The notes beneath the pieces are model-generated. The model made no database searches. It was not told where the DNA came from and worked only from the letters and a program-made list of their open reading frames with translations. This document shows, piece after piece, positions 24,119 through 36,842 of a stretch of DNA of 64,000 nt. The translations under genes and the position numbers were made by a program. Each line of letters begins with the position of its first letter. Position 1 is the first letter of the stretch. The DNA comes from Fratercula arctica (lineage: Eukaryota; Chordata; Aves; Charadriiformes; Alcidae), in assembly GCA_947846985.1 (NCBI GenBank), contig CANTUZ010000001.1:113043757-113107756 (forward strand). Reading direction: 5' to 3'.

Positions 24119-27100
24119 GTAAGTAATACAAGTTATATATGCTTGCTTTTATAGTTTTGTCTTGTTACAGAGTCCTTATTGTGGGGAAATTATAAAAATA
24201 TTTGGTATTGTGTGAATGGATAACAGCTTCCTTTTAACTTCTCTGGTTTGTATTTGGTTGGTTGGAGTGTTTGGTTTGTTTGGTTGGGTTTTTCTTACAA
24301 GAGTAACCTAACAAGTTTAATGAGAGCTTTACCAGCGAAATCACTATGGGATAAAGTTCCTGGTTTACTTTGAGAACTGGTAGAGAGGAAATGCATTTGT
24401 CTTTTTGGTTTATCATTGTAGCAATGCAAAAGAGTTCTTCAAAATCAAGATCATAGTAGTTCACAATTTTCCTTGAAAGTATCTAGAAACTTGAAACAAG
24501 GGCATGAAGAAGCAGAGTTTGAAGCAGACTGCCTCAGTGACTTTGAATCCTGCTATGAAATTTTTTGTAATGCTCTTAATAACACAAGACCAGGAGGAAA
24601 AGCCCATTAGAATTTATCTTTAGGCCTTGTCTGTACAGGATGTTACTCTAGATAATACAAACTTCAGTTGTTTTGTATCTCTATATATTGGCTTATTTTT
24701 TTCATATAGGATTCCTGGGAACTTGTTGGTTTCCACAGTGCATTGTTTCAAAGTTCAATGAACCTGCCTATGTATCTGTGCGCCCTACTCTGAAGTCATG
24801 TTGTCTGTTGAGTCAGGTTTTTTTGACTTATAAACCGTGAGACACTCAGGAGAACACCTTTTCACCATCAGATGACATTTTCATATTCACTTGCATTATA
24901 CCCACCATTCTTCAGGGTACAGCTATTTGGATTTCTGCAGAACACCTGTACTTTTCATTGCCAGCTAGTAAAAACAGGCATCTGCAAAATATTGTCAGAC
25001 CAGATGAAGGAGAGAGACCTTTTATGAATCTGTTTCTAAGGTAGGTGCGATCAACCTGTTATAAAGCAGAGAAGCTTGTCCATAAAGCAGACAAGCTTCC
25101 AGTAACTGCAGCTAGTTCCCGAAATACCGTGTCAAGGACTGCTGACATATATAACTTGTTTCTGAACAGGGATATTTCTATAACCATTTGAGACTTGTAG
25201 CACACGTGAAATGCAGTAATGGCAAAAGCACTCTATGCATAGAAGCTGACAGCGTTGCTAAAAATGCCATCTGCAAAAAAGACTGAAAATTAGGAGGATG
25301 TGGATTAGCATCCACAAGTAATATGTACTGAAAGTAACTGTTTTCTGAAACGTTCTACCCATCATTTTACTGAGGGAGCTCAAAGCCTTTCTTCACCAAA
25401 CGGCAATTAAACACCTGCCTCCCCTCACATGTTCAAATGGCATCTGTACTAGTGACATGTATCCTTAACAGCTTTATTTCCTTGAATTCTAAATCCCACA
25501 ACCATCAGCCACTGAGCTGGCCCGTGCCTTCGCTTCCAAATTGCTTGCTCTTCCTTCAGTGCCTGCTCAAGATGTTGGCACTACAGGAGATGAACCAAAT
25601 TGAATGGAACAGTAGATACAGAAATAGGAGAGCTACAGGAGTTCTGAACTGAGTCACAGTGGCTGCAATGTAACGTGATTCAAGCTAAAGGCAGGGTGCT
25701 GGTTTGCATCGGCATCATAAGATCATAAGGCAAAGAAGCCTTTCTGTGGCCTCTCATGTATAAAGCTTCTTGAATATTTGTTGTTACCTTCCCATTTGTG
25801 CGCTAGGCAGCAAGACGCTGCCTTGCTAAATAGCAGTGGGGTGCACCTTCCTCTATGCCCGTTGCTTCATGTTTTGAACAAGACCCTTCTCTCTTTTCTC
25901 CGGGTTCACTGAAGTTCTCTAACAAGGACAAACTGCACCGAGTGTTTACAGTTATGAATGTGCTTTATGTTACTGCCCCCTCCAACTTATCAAAAGCCAC
26001 AATGCACAAGTAATTATTCTCTGTCATTCCTGCTTGCTCCATTAATTTTCCACCGATCAATTTAATACACTCCAGCACTAGTGTAGAGTCATTATACACG
26101 GAAAGATAAGTGAGAAATCTGCCAAAAGAAGCTCAAGTTTAGAAGAGGGGGTGGAAATACCATTTTAAACCATGGAGAAAGCAGTATTTTATTAGTGGTG
26201 ACAAGGAGACTAAGAACAGGCTATTATTGTCCTTTTCTTTACCACCTGCATTTTCATGGTCAACATACTGAGAAGTCTTATACTGGGCAATTTTCTAAAG
26301 GAAACTTTGTAAAAAGAGAAGGAGATTCAGCGAAATATTGATGTGGTTCAGCAGAGAGCCCTGAAGGAAAAAGAGGAGAAGGATGATTTACTAGAGTAAT
26401 CCCAAAGACTCAGAATGGAGTACATTGCACTGAAACTGGGCCCCTTGATGTTTTTTCCCCTGGTTTTGCTCACCATCATCATGGGTATTACTGCAGTCAC
26501 TGGAAGCTGCTGACTTTTTTCCATCAATCCATAAGACTTCAAACATATAAGAAACATCCTATTTGTATTAATGAGAGGCATGCTCACAGCACCCAATGTG
26601 AGCTGACCCAATATATCCTCAATGCCACCTGACAGCAGTTCAAAAATAGTGCTGACAAAACGGATGAATTATGGGACCCCATGAAAAAAGTCGGGAGAAT
26701 TTGTTAATCTGACGTCCTGTAGGCTCCGAAATCACAACCAAGTAGTGTGCCATTGCTCCACAGGGCACTTGTTCTGAATGTCCCAGGGGTATTTCGGATA
26801 AGCAGGGAATGATAAGCAAGTACCTTAAAATGGTCAAACAGAACAGCATGAACGAGGATTAGTTTGGGAGAGAATGGATGCACAATGATTGGGCATCACC
26901 CATTAGAACTGCACTTGTTTTTTAAACACCTTCCTAAAATCTGAAGAATATTATCTGTGGTACATGGATGTTCCTTACGAATTATCAGTGTGTCATCACA
27001 GGTTAGGAAAAAAAGGCAATAATAAATGGTTTAGCCTTTTCTGTCCTGTATAATTCTGCTTGAAAGTAAAAAAAGTCTGCTTTGTTTCAAGCAACTATCC

Positions 27101-29430
27101 CCTGACAATGGCCAAAACATTTGTGGATTCATCAAAACAAAAAAAAAAAAAGCAAAGGAAAACAACAGAACAGTAGGAATTGCAAGACTGTGTTTGCATC
27201 CAGTGGATGATAGTTAGAGAAAAAGGACAGCAACACAATTGTTGGAATGACAGGTTTTATTTATGCCTAGTGAAAGACAGAATAAAATTAAATCTGTCCT
27301 AGACGATGAGACTATATGAAACAGATATTTGTAATGAGTCCATGGAGAGATGTAGATAGAGGTGCTTATGAGTCCACACAGCTGCTTTTATCATCAGCTT
27401 TAATAGGAAGTAAACTTAACAAAACGAAAGCCAGTAATGCCATCAGCAGTGATATCAATATGGAATATACTTTATTCCCTCTTCTTCCCCTTACACAAAT
27501 CGTAGCTTTTATCAGTGTGATAAAGCAATCAAATCAGCTTTCCCCAGTAGTGTTACAGTACATGAAATGAAGCTGAGGACTAAACTTTTAAGATAAAAAA
27601 AGTTTTTATTGTCTTTTAGTGTATAAATGTGTATGTAACAGAAGTAATGTCCGAGTCCTTCTGCTGCTCTTTTCTCTTTTTTTAATGGTTAGGTCCAGAA
27701 GTAGAGATTACCTATATTATTTATAGCTTGACCAAAAGAAGGATATCTTGAAGGAGACCATGATCGGTCCTGATTTTCACAGGGCTTTCCAGATTAATTT
27801 TGCAGACTTCAAATATTAAAATAACAGGGATGCTGTTGGGGTAAGCATACCGTAACCCCACTCCAGACTGTGGGATAATTAACTCCTCCAATCTTTTGAG
27901 CTATATTTATCACTAATTTATGTTATGGCTCACTTGTGCTTAATCCTGTTCATCTGTACGTCATGCTCTGCGCACTGCAGGGCAGCCCAATTGCCCAAGT
28001 CTTTCTGTTGTGCTGAAAGGTTTGACCATAATTTAGTTTCTGCTTGGCCAGCAGAGGTTTGTGGTAGCATGACACTGCTTGCTGAGTTTATTTTTCCTCT
28101 GACCCTTACTGTCAACAGTAAACCTAAAATAGACTTGTATCCCCCGTGGCTGTACTCTGAAGTTTGCTTGTCAGCCTAGCTGCCACTGATTATTAGGAAG
28201 CGCTTCTTGTAAGTGATAAATACAAATCTCAAAGGGATATTTTGTTTCATTGTTTACTTCTGCGTTCAAACTAAAGTAAGAATGCATTCTTCGTTCCTGT
28301 ATTAAAGAATCACAGGTGCAGTACTTAAGTTTTGAAAGCTTCACAGTACAATATTTGCAGGATTGTATACTGTAAGTCCTCATGCACACTCCTGTAAAGA
28401 CATTTTGAGGGCAAGTACAACTTCAGGTCCACATCTGGGAAGTGAGTGAATTCCTCTCATCCTTCCCAATGTCTCAGACATGTGTTGTTTCCCAGCGTCT
28501 TCACTTTCCTCCAGGTCTTATCTGAGCAGAAGCCAGCCGACGTGTTGCTTCCTACTGAAGAGCGTGCCATAAAATTACCCAGTGGTAATTACCTTACCTT
28601 AGTGAAGATTCTCTGACTACAGTAAATTACCCAGCAGACCCCAGTAAAAATTAATTGTGTAAGTCTGCCCCAGAGGCTGCTTTTGAAGCTTTAAAGGGAA
28701 ATCAAATCATTTGAACTTCAAACCTAATCATCGTGATTCTAAAATGGCAGCTGTGATATGATCCATGCTAACGGACTCAAATTTTGCTCAAAAGCTGACC
28801 ACACTCCCAAATGACAGCACTAATAAGCTAAATATGTGTTATGTAAAGAAGTGTCTAGAGAGGCAATTTTGAGTAAATTCTATATTGGCAGACACAGATG
28901 TGTGGTGAATTGTCAGTCTGACAAGTCTATAGCCATCAGCTAACTTGCTTCTACAGGCTATTCCAGCAATGTTTCTGCAATAGGCTCTTTCTTCATTTGT
29001 GGGTTGTTACTAGATTCTTTTGCAATGAACGTCAGAACTTGACTTTAAAATTAAGCAGCTATTCCAAGAGAATGTTGCCTATTGTCCAGGAAATAAACTT
29101 ATTGATTTTGAATTAAGTAAACAAAACGCCTTGAATGCAGCAGATTAGAGATAAGCAAATCAGCAATGCACTTGTGCAGCCATGTAGAAAATTGTGAGTG
29201 TGTGTGGCTAACAACAGCGTACTACTGTGATTTCTGATGTATTAACAAATGGAGGTTGCTCTGACAACAGGATGGGGTTAGAATTTCTGCTGGTGTAAAG
29301 CAGAGTAATTTTATCAAAGAGTTACATTACCCGATGCTCACTAAGAGACTTTAGGCCAATATTTTACTTGGGTGGTTTCAAGTTTCTGTTGGAACCGGTT
29401 TCTACAATTATACATTCTGAATAAAAATAA

Positions 29431-29540
29431 GTGAAAATATAGGAAATATAATATATATGTGTGTGTATGTGAAAGAATATGTGAATATGTGAAAATATAA
29501 GATATGAAATATATATTATACTATACATTCATATAGTACT
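29431..29540. repeat. AT-rich and TG-dinucleotide low-complexity tract
   Basis: The stretch is dominated by ata and tat runs, with a short tgtgtgtgt core near 29458 and two near-copies of gaatatgtgaa. It is a degenerate microsatellite. Confidence 0.8.
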
Positions 29541-32500
29541 ATGTGCAATAAGGTATTATTTTAAAAAAGGCAAGAAAAGAGCCATGCAGAGACGGCTGTT
29601 AGACCCTTTGTCTATGGTCTAACCCACTTACAGTTGCACATCAGAACAGTATTTAGAGAAAAAAAATCTTCCTTAAATCTTAATGTTTAATTCTAATGAA
29701 TTAGTTACATTTTAAATATCTTAGGTGGATGTTCAGGATGAGTATCTCAACCAGTCTTTTTGAAGCTGTCTTTTTGTAGCGCAGAAGGGGCAGATGTTGC
29801 ACATCCAGGGCTTTGCAGTTCTCTATTCTAAATTAGCATGAGTTGCTCTCTTGCTATAACCATTTTGTCTTGGAATAATTTGAGTGTTTGGGAACTGTGA
29901 CAGCTCAGAGACCTGTGGAACTTGTGGAAGGTAGTCAGTATCTCAAGCTTAAGCCTTCTTTCAAGAGTAACATGATGACACAGATGCAGCAGCACATTCT
30001 CTGGCATGCCCCACCCTATTGCATATTTTTCATAACAAATGGCAAAGAAAATTTCCCTTTAAGGAAACAGATTTTTTTGTTTGTTTGTTCCAGACAGATA
30101 TACTTCTAATGCTTTTGTTGGCTTTAATGCTTTATTCTTCAGAGGTCTTAGACTCAGCTCTAGGAATGAGACAAATTCAGGGTATGCGCTCTTGTTTTGA
30201 GGAAACAGTCTGCTGTCATCATCATATAGCTAACTAGACCCAACCTTTTGGAAGACACTAACTCATTATCAGACTGTCATCTCTTATCAGTCCTTCTGCT
30301 AGGCATACCTGACAAAGCCAGGTACGAATAACAGGCCACCAAGAGGGAAACCCAGAACAATTTTTTTTTTTTTTTTGAGTGATTTGTCAGGACTGTGGGT
30401 GCTGTAAGAGCAATTTCTTTGCTTCAGACACCACAGAGTACTGAGTTTTGCTCCAACACTGGCCTGTCCCCCTTTTTTACATGTATCCTTAACAATGAAG
30501 TATACTTCCCATCCTGAATTAATGGAGGGTAGTAGCTGGTTAGCATAAGATACCACCCAGTGTCTTGATCATCTGGACTTGGCTATAGCAATATTGTTTT
30601 CAGGATGTACTCCATCTCTACAGAACAGGAAGCCTTGACCTCAGGTTCTTAGATCTCAGCTTTTCAAGTGGATTTCTCTATCTGACCTTCATCTCACAAC
30701 TTAAATGGTCTTATTGATTAAAGCCACATTTTGTTCCTGCTTAAAAAGCAAGAGGGCTATGTTTTCTTTGTGATGTGCAGACAGGACCTTGGTCTCTCAC
30801 AAAACCTCTCTCTCTGATCATAGACAATCTCTGTAAGCCTAAGCAAGCAGGGGTTTCCTTCACTTCAGTGAAAATCTGCCAGCTGTTTAAATCCTTTAGA
30901 AGCTTGAGGAAAAGCTACATGTTTTCTTAAATGGTTACCTGGGTCTGACAGAGAGGTACCATTTATTGCCACTGATGCTCCCATTCTTTAGAGGTCAACT
31001 ATCTGAGTGGTGTTTCTGCATTTGTCTTTCAATGAAGATGTTCTGCTGGACTGCTGTGACTTTGAGAATTAGAGAATTTCAAGATCTTCCAGTTGACTCC
31101 CTGTTACGTTGTGAGATAAGTTTACTCTTTATACACATTCAGGTTTCCACCCAAGACTCACCCGTGTTGAGATACTCTTCTGGTGTTTTACCCAAACAGT
31201 TGTTTGGGGGGTTTTGATCCCTGAATCACAGTGTGAATGTTAATATGGACAATGAATATGTCTCAACGTCATTTCAATACTTTGGTGACCAGCTTTCCAT
31301 TCTGTCTCCCTTACCAGTGTAAGATGTAGTTAAAAATAGTAATAATAAGAATGCAAATTAAAAGATACAGCTTCAGTACATGTACACCTCCTCATATTGA
31401 ATGAAAAGTAAATAAGAAGTTATTCTATTTAATTATTTATCTCAATAATTATGTAAGCACTGTGTTAATAAGTGAAATTGTCTTCTTTAAGCTTTTCATA
31501 TTAGTGAATGCTTGAAACAAATGAAACATAAAGGATAGTTACTGTAAACAGTGAAGAATATCTGTGAACATGAAAGTTCAGTGCCACAATTTGCATGTTT
31601 AAATGAGATCAATTAGGTTAATGATGGATGAAAATAAGAAATCCACGATTTAAATGCAAAATAATTCAAAAACTTGTGGGTCCATTTACTGCCAAACTTT
31701 CATCTTTCAAAGGGGATATCTGGTTCAAAGGGTTAATGTACAATCCTGACCTTTCCCATCTGGAGGCTTACGTTCAAATATGGTTTACAAGTGAAATATA
31801 ATCTAATATAATTTATTTCTCTCTAAAATCTTTATAGGAAAGTCCACAAAGTGGCTCGTCTATTCTGCATAGAAACTTTAAAATATGATGTGGTCAGGTT
31901 ATTCCATTTGCTTGTCGTGTGCTTAAGAGACGGCTCAAGAAGGTTTCAAAGGAAGTTTGGGAGGGAACGTTTAATAATGTTAGAAGTAGAATATTTAGAA
32001 AACAAACATCAAATAATTCTATTTCAGAGGAGTAAGCCTTTAGGCTTCGGAAAAAGCCACCTTGTGGTAAAAGGACTGAGAAGACAGCAGGCATGGTTAC
32101 ACTGGTAAATGGAGCACAGTGAGGTCGTCCCTGAACCTGTTCCAAATAAATGTCTGAACTGCACAGTGCTTTGCCCTGTGGAGATGCTAGCTTCGGTCAC
32201 TGTGGTGACGTTTCTGAATTAATGAGCACCGATGGGCTAAAATCTGTTTTCTCTCTGGAGGGGAGGCTGGGGACAGAACCTTACAGAGCTCACTGTAGGC
32301 CTTTGAGGTCACATAGTTAATCTGGTCACGACTGGCCACATGCCGTTGTCATCAGTAGAAATCCCCACAGTGAGTCAGTCAAGCCACTGGAGGATATTCT
32401 TAAGTGGACATAAGACAGAGAACGAGTTAGTTCATCTACCTGAAAAGACCAGAAAAACAGTGTAATGGTGTAAAAGAAGCAGTGCAGCTGGTTTCCTGTA

Positions 32501-35500
32501 ATGGTAAACCTTTCTCTACATAGGGAGGTAGGTTCCAGAAATAACGATCTATCCCAGACAGCCCAGCAGCAGTATCCCCAAGGCTGACTGACTGGCTGAT
32601 TTTTGAAGCTCCTAATCTAAGTAACAATCATTTACTGTAAAAGTGATTAAAAAAATAATTTCTCTGCATTGTATTTGATAAGATGAATGCCTACATGGAT
32701 ATAATGTGAATATATTAGATGATCTATGTTAGAGATATGTAGTGGAAGGCTGAATTTACAGAAAAACTACAGAGCAAGTTTTTAAATATCCTTGTTATAA
32801 CTACTTTATGTTGGGTAGCACTAACAGGACAATAAAGATGGAGTGGTTGAATGATAGTCCAGTATCTGAGAAGTTCCACATCAGGTCCCAGGGGGCCTGT
32901 GGCAAGAATTTTTCAGGTACATGGCTAAGATCCATTAAGCTCCATGCTGCCTTCGAAAATATGCTTCAAATATCTTTTTCATTTTTTCCTAGTCCAGTCT
33001 TGGTGTTATTTCAAGTGGGATCATCTTGGAAGGAGTCTGAAAATTACAGGATCTGTATAGCTCACATCCCAGGTTACAATTCTGGTCTCCTTCAGCCAGA
33101 CAACCTAATGACAGAAGGACAAAGCTGTTCCAGGCCTTCCCTATAGAACAATTTGGGGGGCTGTTTATTTCCAAAACTACATATTGTTAGTAGAACTTCA
33201 CAAGGAATAGAGGTTTGCCCTTCATGAGGGTGTGGTATATGTTTATAAGAAACAAGTCAAATTTTCGTGACACCATGCTACTGCTTAGATATTTTTATAT
33301 AGATTAAATTTTTGTAATGCCCAATATCTAATACGAATGTCAGAGAATGGCTTGAAGGGGTATTTGGGTATGTTGAGCATCCAGAGCTCTTATTTACTCC
33401 TTCAGCAGTTTTGGATGTGCTGCAATTCTTGAGCCATATTCAAGATGAATTAAATCAGACATAACAGAAAACTGAAGGCCTTAAGCAAAAGAAACTGAGG
33501 ATGCAGAAGATAAAGTTACTCTGAAAGGTTATGCACTGACTCAGAGTTAGGCATTTCTTGATACCATATGTGATTTAGGTAAAAGGGTTTTTTTTCTTTT
33601 CCTTTTTTCCTTTACTGCTCTTAGCTGACATGGCAAAAATGAGATAAAATATAAATAAGTCGGGGAGTGCACTGTGTAAGGCAACAGAGATGTTAAATGG
33701 AAGAGAGAGGTTTGCATATCTGCAGAGACTGGTAAAATGGAGATTGTTTAGTCTGAAGAAGTGGCATGACAGAAATAATTGAACAAGATAAAAGTTGTAA
33801 AACTAGGCTTCATTGCTTGGGTTCACTGAAGAAAACAAAACTGAGTTGCCAAAGAAAATATTATTTCTACCGTATCATTCATGTGTGTATGGGACTTAAT
33901 GGATAACTAAGAAACCAGTGACCCATTCCGCAAAAACATGTGAAGGGGAATAGCTGTATTTACACAGGCAGTGCTACTGGTGCTAACTGTCTTCATGAAA
34001 TGGCTCACGTTTAGAATTGTGGTGACAGTGCCACTCGGTCTACCACTTAATTCAGCAGGGTCCACCAATATATGGAATGTTATGCTCACATTTATCTCTG
34101 CCAGTTTTAAGACCAAGCACAACGTAAGTAAGAATGATCAATGAACACGTTATATGACAAAGGGAAGTTAAGGTTTTAACAGATTTTAAACGGAGCAGAG
34201 AGGAACTGTGGAGCTTTGTAAGTGTACCTCCATCTTCTCTTTCACCTTCCCAAAATCCCAAGCCACATGTTATGTACTATCACATTTTAATTACTTTCTT
34301 TCTTTTTAGCAATTGTGATGAAGGAGTATGGTATGACTGACAGCTGAGATGTTGAAACTGGTACTATGAATATTTTTAAGAAAGTACCAGATAATCATTG
34401 TTCATAGAATTAGTAACTTAAAGGGTTTCCTGCCAGGTTGGTGCTTGTATTCAGGCAGTCAAGACTTACAAGTATCAGTAGGGAATATTTCACTGATCAA
34501 GCTTTCTTTTCCCCTACATTGGCATTAGGCTTGTTGTTTTGCATCCAGGAGAGTGTTTTTACACTCTTCTGGTACAAACTGTTATTACTTTTTTCTTCAA
34601 CAAACATCATTTTAAACTAAATTAAAAGAGACGAGATAACGGATGACATAATAGTCATCAAAGAACCTCAGATGACAAAGGGACCATATGCTGTTTCTGG
34701 TCCTGCTTGCCTGTAAAGTGGTTTTTAAAAGAGTTTAAAAAGAAGATAGAGGAATATCCATGTGGATATGGTACCAGGTATTCACTTTTATTGAAGCTAA
34801 GTATTTAAAAAAATATTATAAAGCTTAATTTTACAGTATTGCTGAATACATTTATTTAAATGAAATATCATTGCCATGAAGCAATCATTTGATCTAGATT
34901 GTCTGGCTCACAAACACTAATAATAAAATAATTTGTCAGATACAAAATACTGAGTTTTTCCCTCATCTGTTTAAGCGATAAGTCATTCGTTATATTCTGA
35001 AGCAGAGCATCAAACTTCCTGTGTCTCGCAGGGTGATTTGAGGAAGTTTACCAATGCAGACTTGCTTTGCGAGTGCTTATTCAAAGCAATAGGGCATAGG
35101 CAGAAGCCACGCTACTTGTCATTTACAAAAGAAGCCCGATCTGGGGGAACGCTGATTCACAGCTGTAGGATGCACGCAGCTGGTAAGTGTAAAAGCTATT
35201 AAAAATGGTGAGCACTTTCACAGAGCTGATTAGAGTACTCCTCTCTCTTCTTTCAGATCTCATTTGGGATATCCAATTTGATGTTTATTTTTGTACATGC
35301 TAGAGTGGTTTGTCCTTGGAATTTACTTTAAAAGTCTTTTTTTTTTTTTTCTAAGCTTAATTACTTCGGTCTTTTTAGAAATAGGAATAAAATTGTGTAG
35401 GAATATAGAATTTTCAAGAAGTTTCGGAATTGCTATCCATATATGAAAATTATGATCTTCTCATGATTCCTGGGAAAAAAAAAACCACATTAAACTGTCC

Positions 35501-36807
35501 TGTGCTTACTCCAGCGCTAATTAATCTGGAAAGTAGATACATCATCATTTTCAGAGGTATCTGCTTATTTTATCTTTGCATCTGGAAACGATGGAAAGGT
35601 TCCAAGGAAATAAGAGAGGAAAAGCATGATGAAAAATGTAGATGGCTGTGACATAAATAGATTTCACAAACATGCTTTTTGAAAAAGCACATGAAACCAG
35701 GTAGAAAATAAATGAATTAGTCTCTCAGGAAATACTTTAAAAATCTTATCATCTGTCAGTCATTTATTACCAGGTAGCAATAATCTTTTATTATTGGACT
35801 GTTAGATTTTTATAACATTTTTTAAAATGATAGCACCAGAACTGATGTTGTTCACTGCCACAATAAAATATCAGAGAAATTTATGTAAGCTTTTCAATAT
35901 TCAGAAGGTTTGTGGTCATAAAATAAAACTATGAGGTAAAGACATGCTGTTGGTAGCTCATAATTTAGCTAAACCCGTAAGAAGAAAAGTGTGCTGTAAG
36001 GAATCAATCGTCCTAATTTGGACTCTAGTACAAAGAGGAAATGGTGGCGAGCAAAAAGTTAAACAACAAGGTAAATAAATTAATTAAAAATGGCAGAGCA
36101 AACCTGAGTATTATAGATCCAGGCAGGAGATGTTGCTGCACGCAGTTATGTGATCATTTCCGAACTTAGAGTGGTCTGGGAACAGTCACTTGGCAACAGC
36201 AGGAATGTAGGCGGCTAATACATTTCTATCCCTTTTAATGACAAAGGAAAATCTGTGAGTTTTCCTGGGCAGTAGCCATTGCTGGCTATGCAGACAGCTT
36301 GAAACAGTAACCCTCAGTGAGAGAAACCTACCTCTTCATCTGTGGAGGATAGTAATATTATGATCCATTGCTCTTGAGGCTCACTAGAAATAATGCAGCA
36401 AGTTATGGCAAAAGAAGAGAGTGTCACCAACCAACCAAACCAGAATTTTATATATTGCAACAATGCACGACCTGGTTGCTGAGAAGATGAGAATCCGCCT
36501 GCTATTCCTAGGAATCCCAACAAGACTTCCTCTAGAGAAGGAGAGAAACCTCCTTCCAGTGCCTCTGCCAAATGATCCGGCAGCCATGACATGGATGTTA
36601 TAGCATAGGTAGGACCTGTGCATTTTGTTCTGTGGGCTCCCTGGAGCTCGAGCGAGTATTTTCCGAACTGGCGAGAAGTTAGTAAGACATGTTCCTTGTG
36701 TTGTTAAGGGTCCATGAAGGTAAAACCTTCCCATGGCATTCGTGGGAAGCTCACTGATCACAGCGGGAAGCAGTGCTCTGTCACGCAAGCATAGGCCTCT
36801 TCCTGAA

Positions 36808-36842
36808 TGGATCCAATAACATATTTCCTATTATTGGATCCA
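36808..36842. repeat. Perfect 12-bp inverted repeat with 11-base loop
   Basis: The left arm TGGATCCAATAA at 36808-36819 is exactly complementary to the right arm TTATTGGATCCA at 36831-36842. The bases outside and inside the arms do not extend the pairing. It can form a hairpin. No T-run follows, and no associated element was recognised. Confidence 0.9.

Noticed and set aside
32126..32145. A VPEPV-like translation resembling the start of the next CADM2 exon
   Set aside because: It lies upstream of the Ig3 start exon, has no pyrimidine tract and AG in the right place, and the following residues do not match.
36384..36788. Antisense open frame of 134 codons
   Set aside because: No recognisable domain, atypical composition, no splice or promoter context. 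It lies inside an intron and is overlapped by another frame, so it is probably chance.
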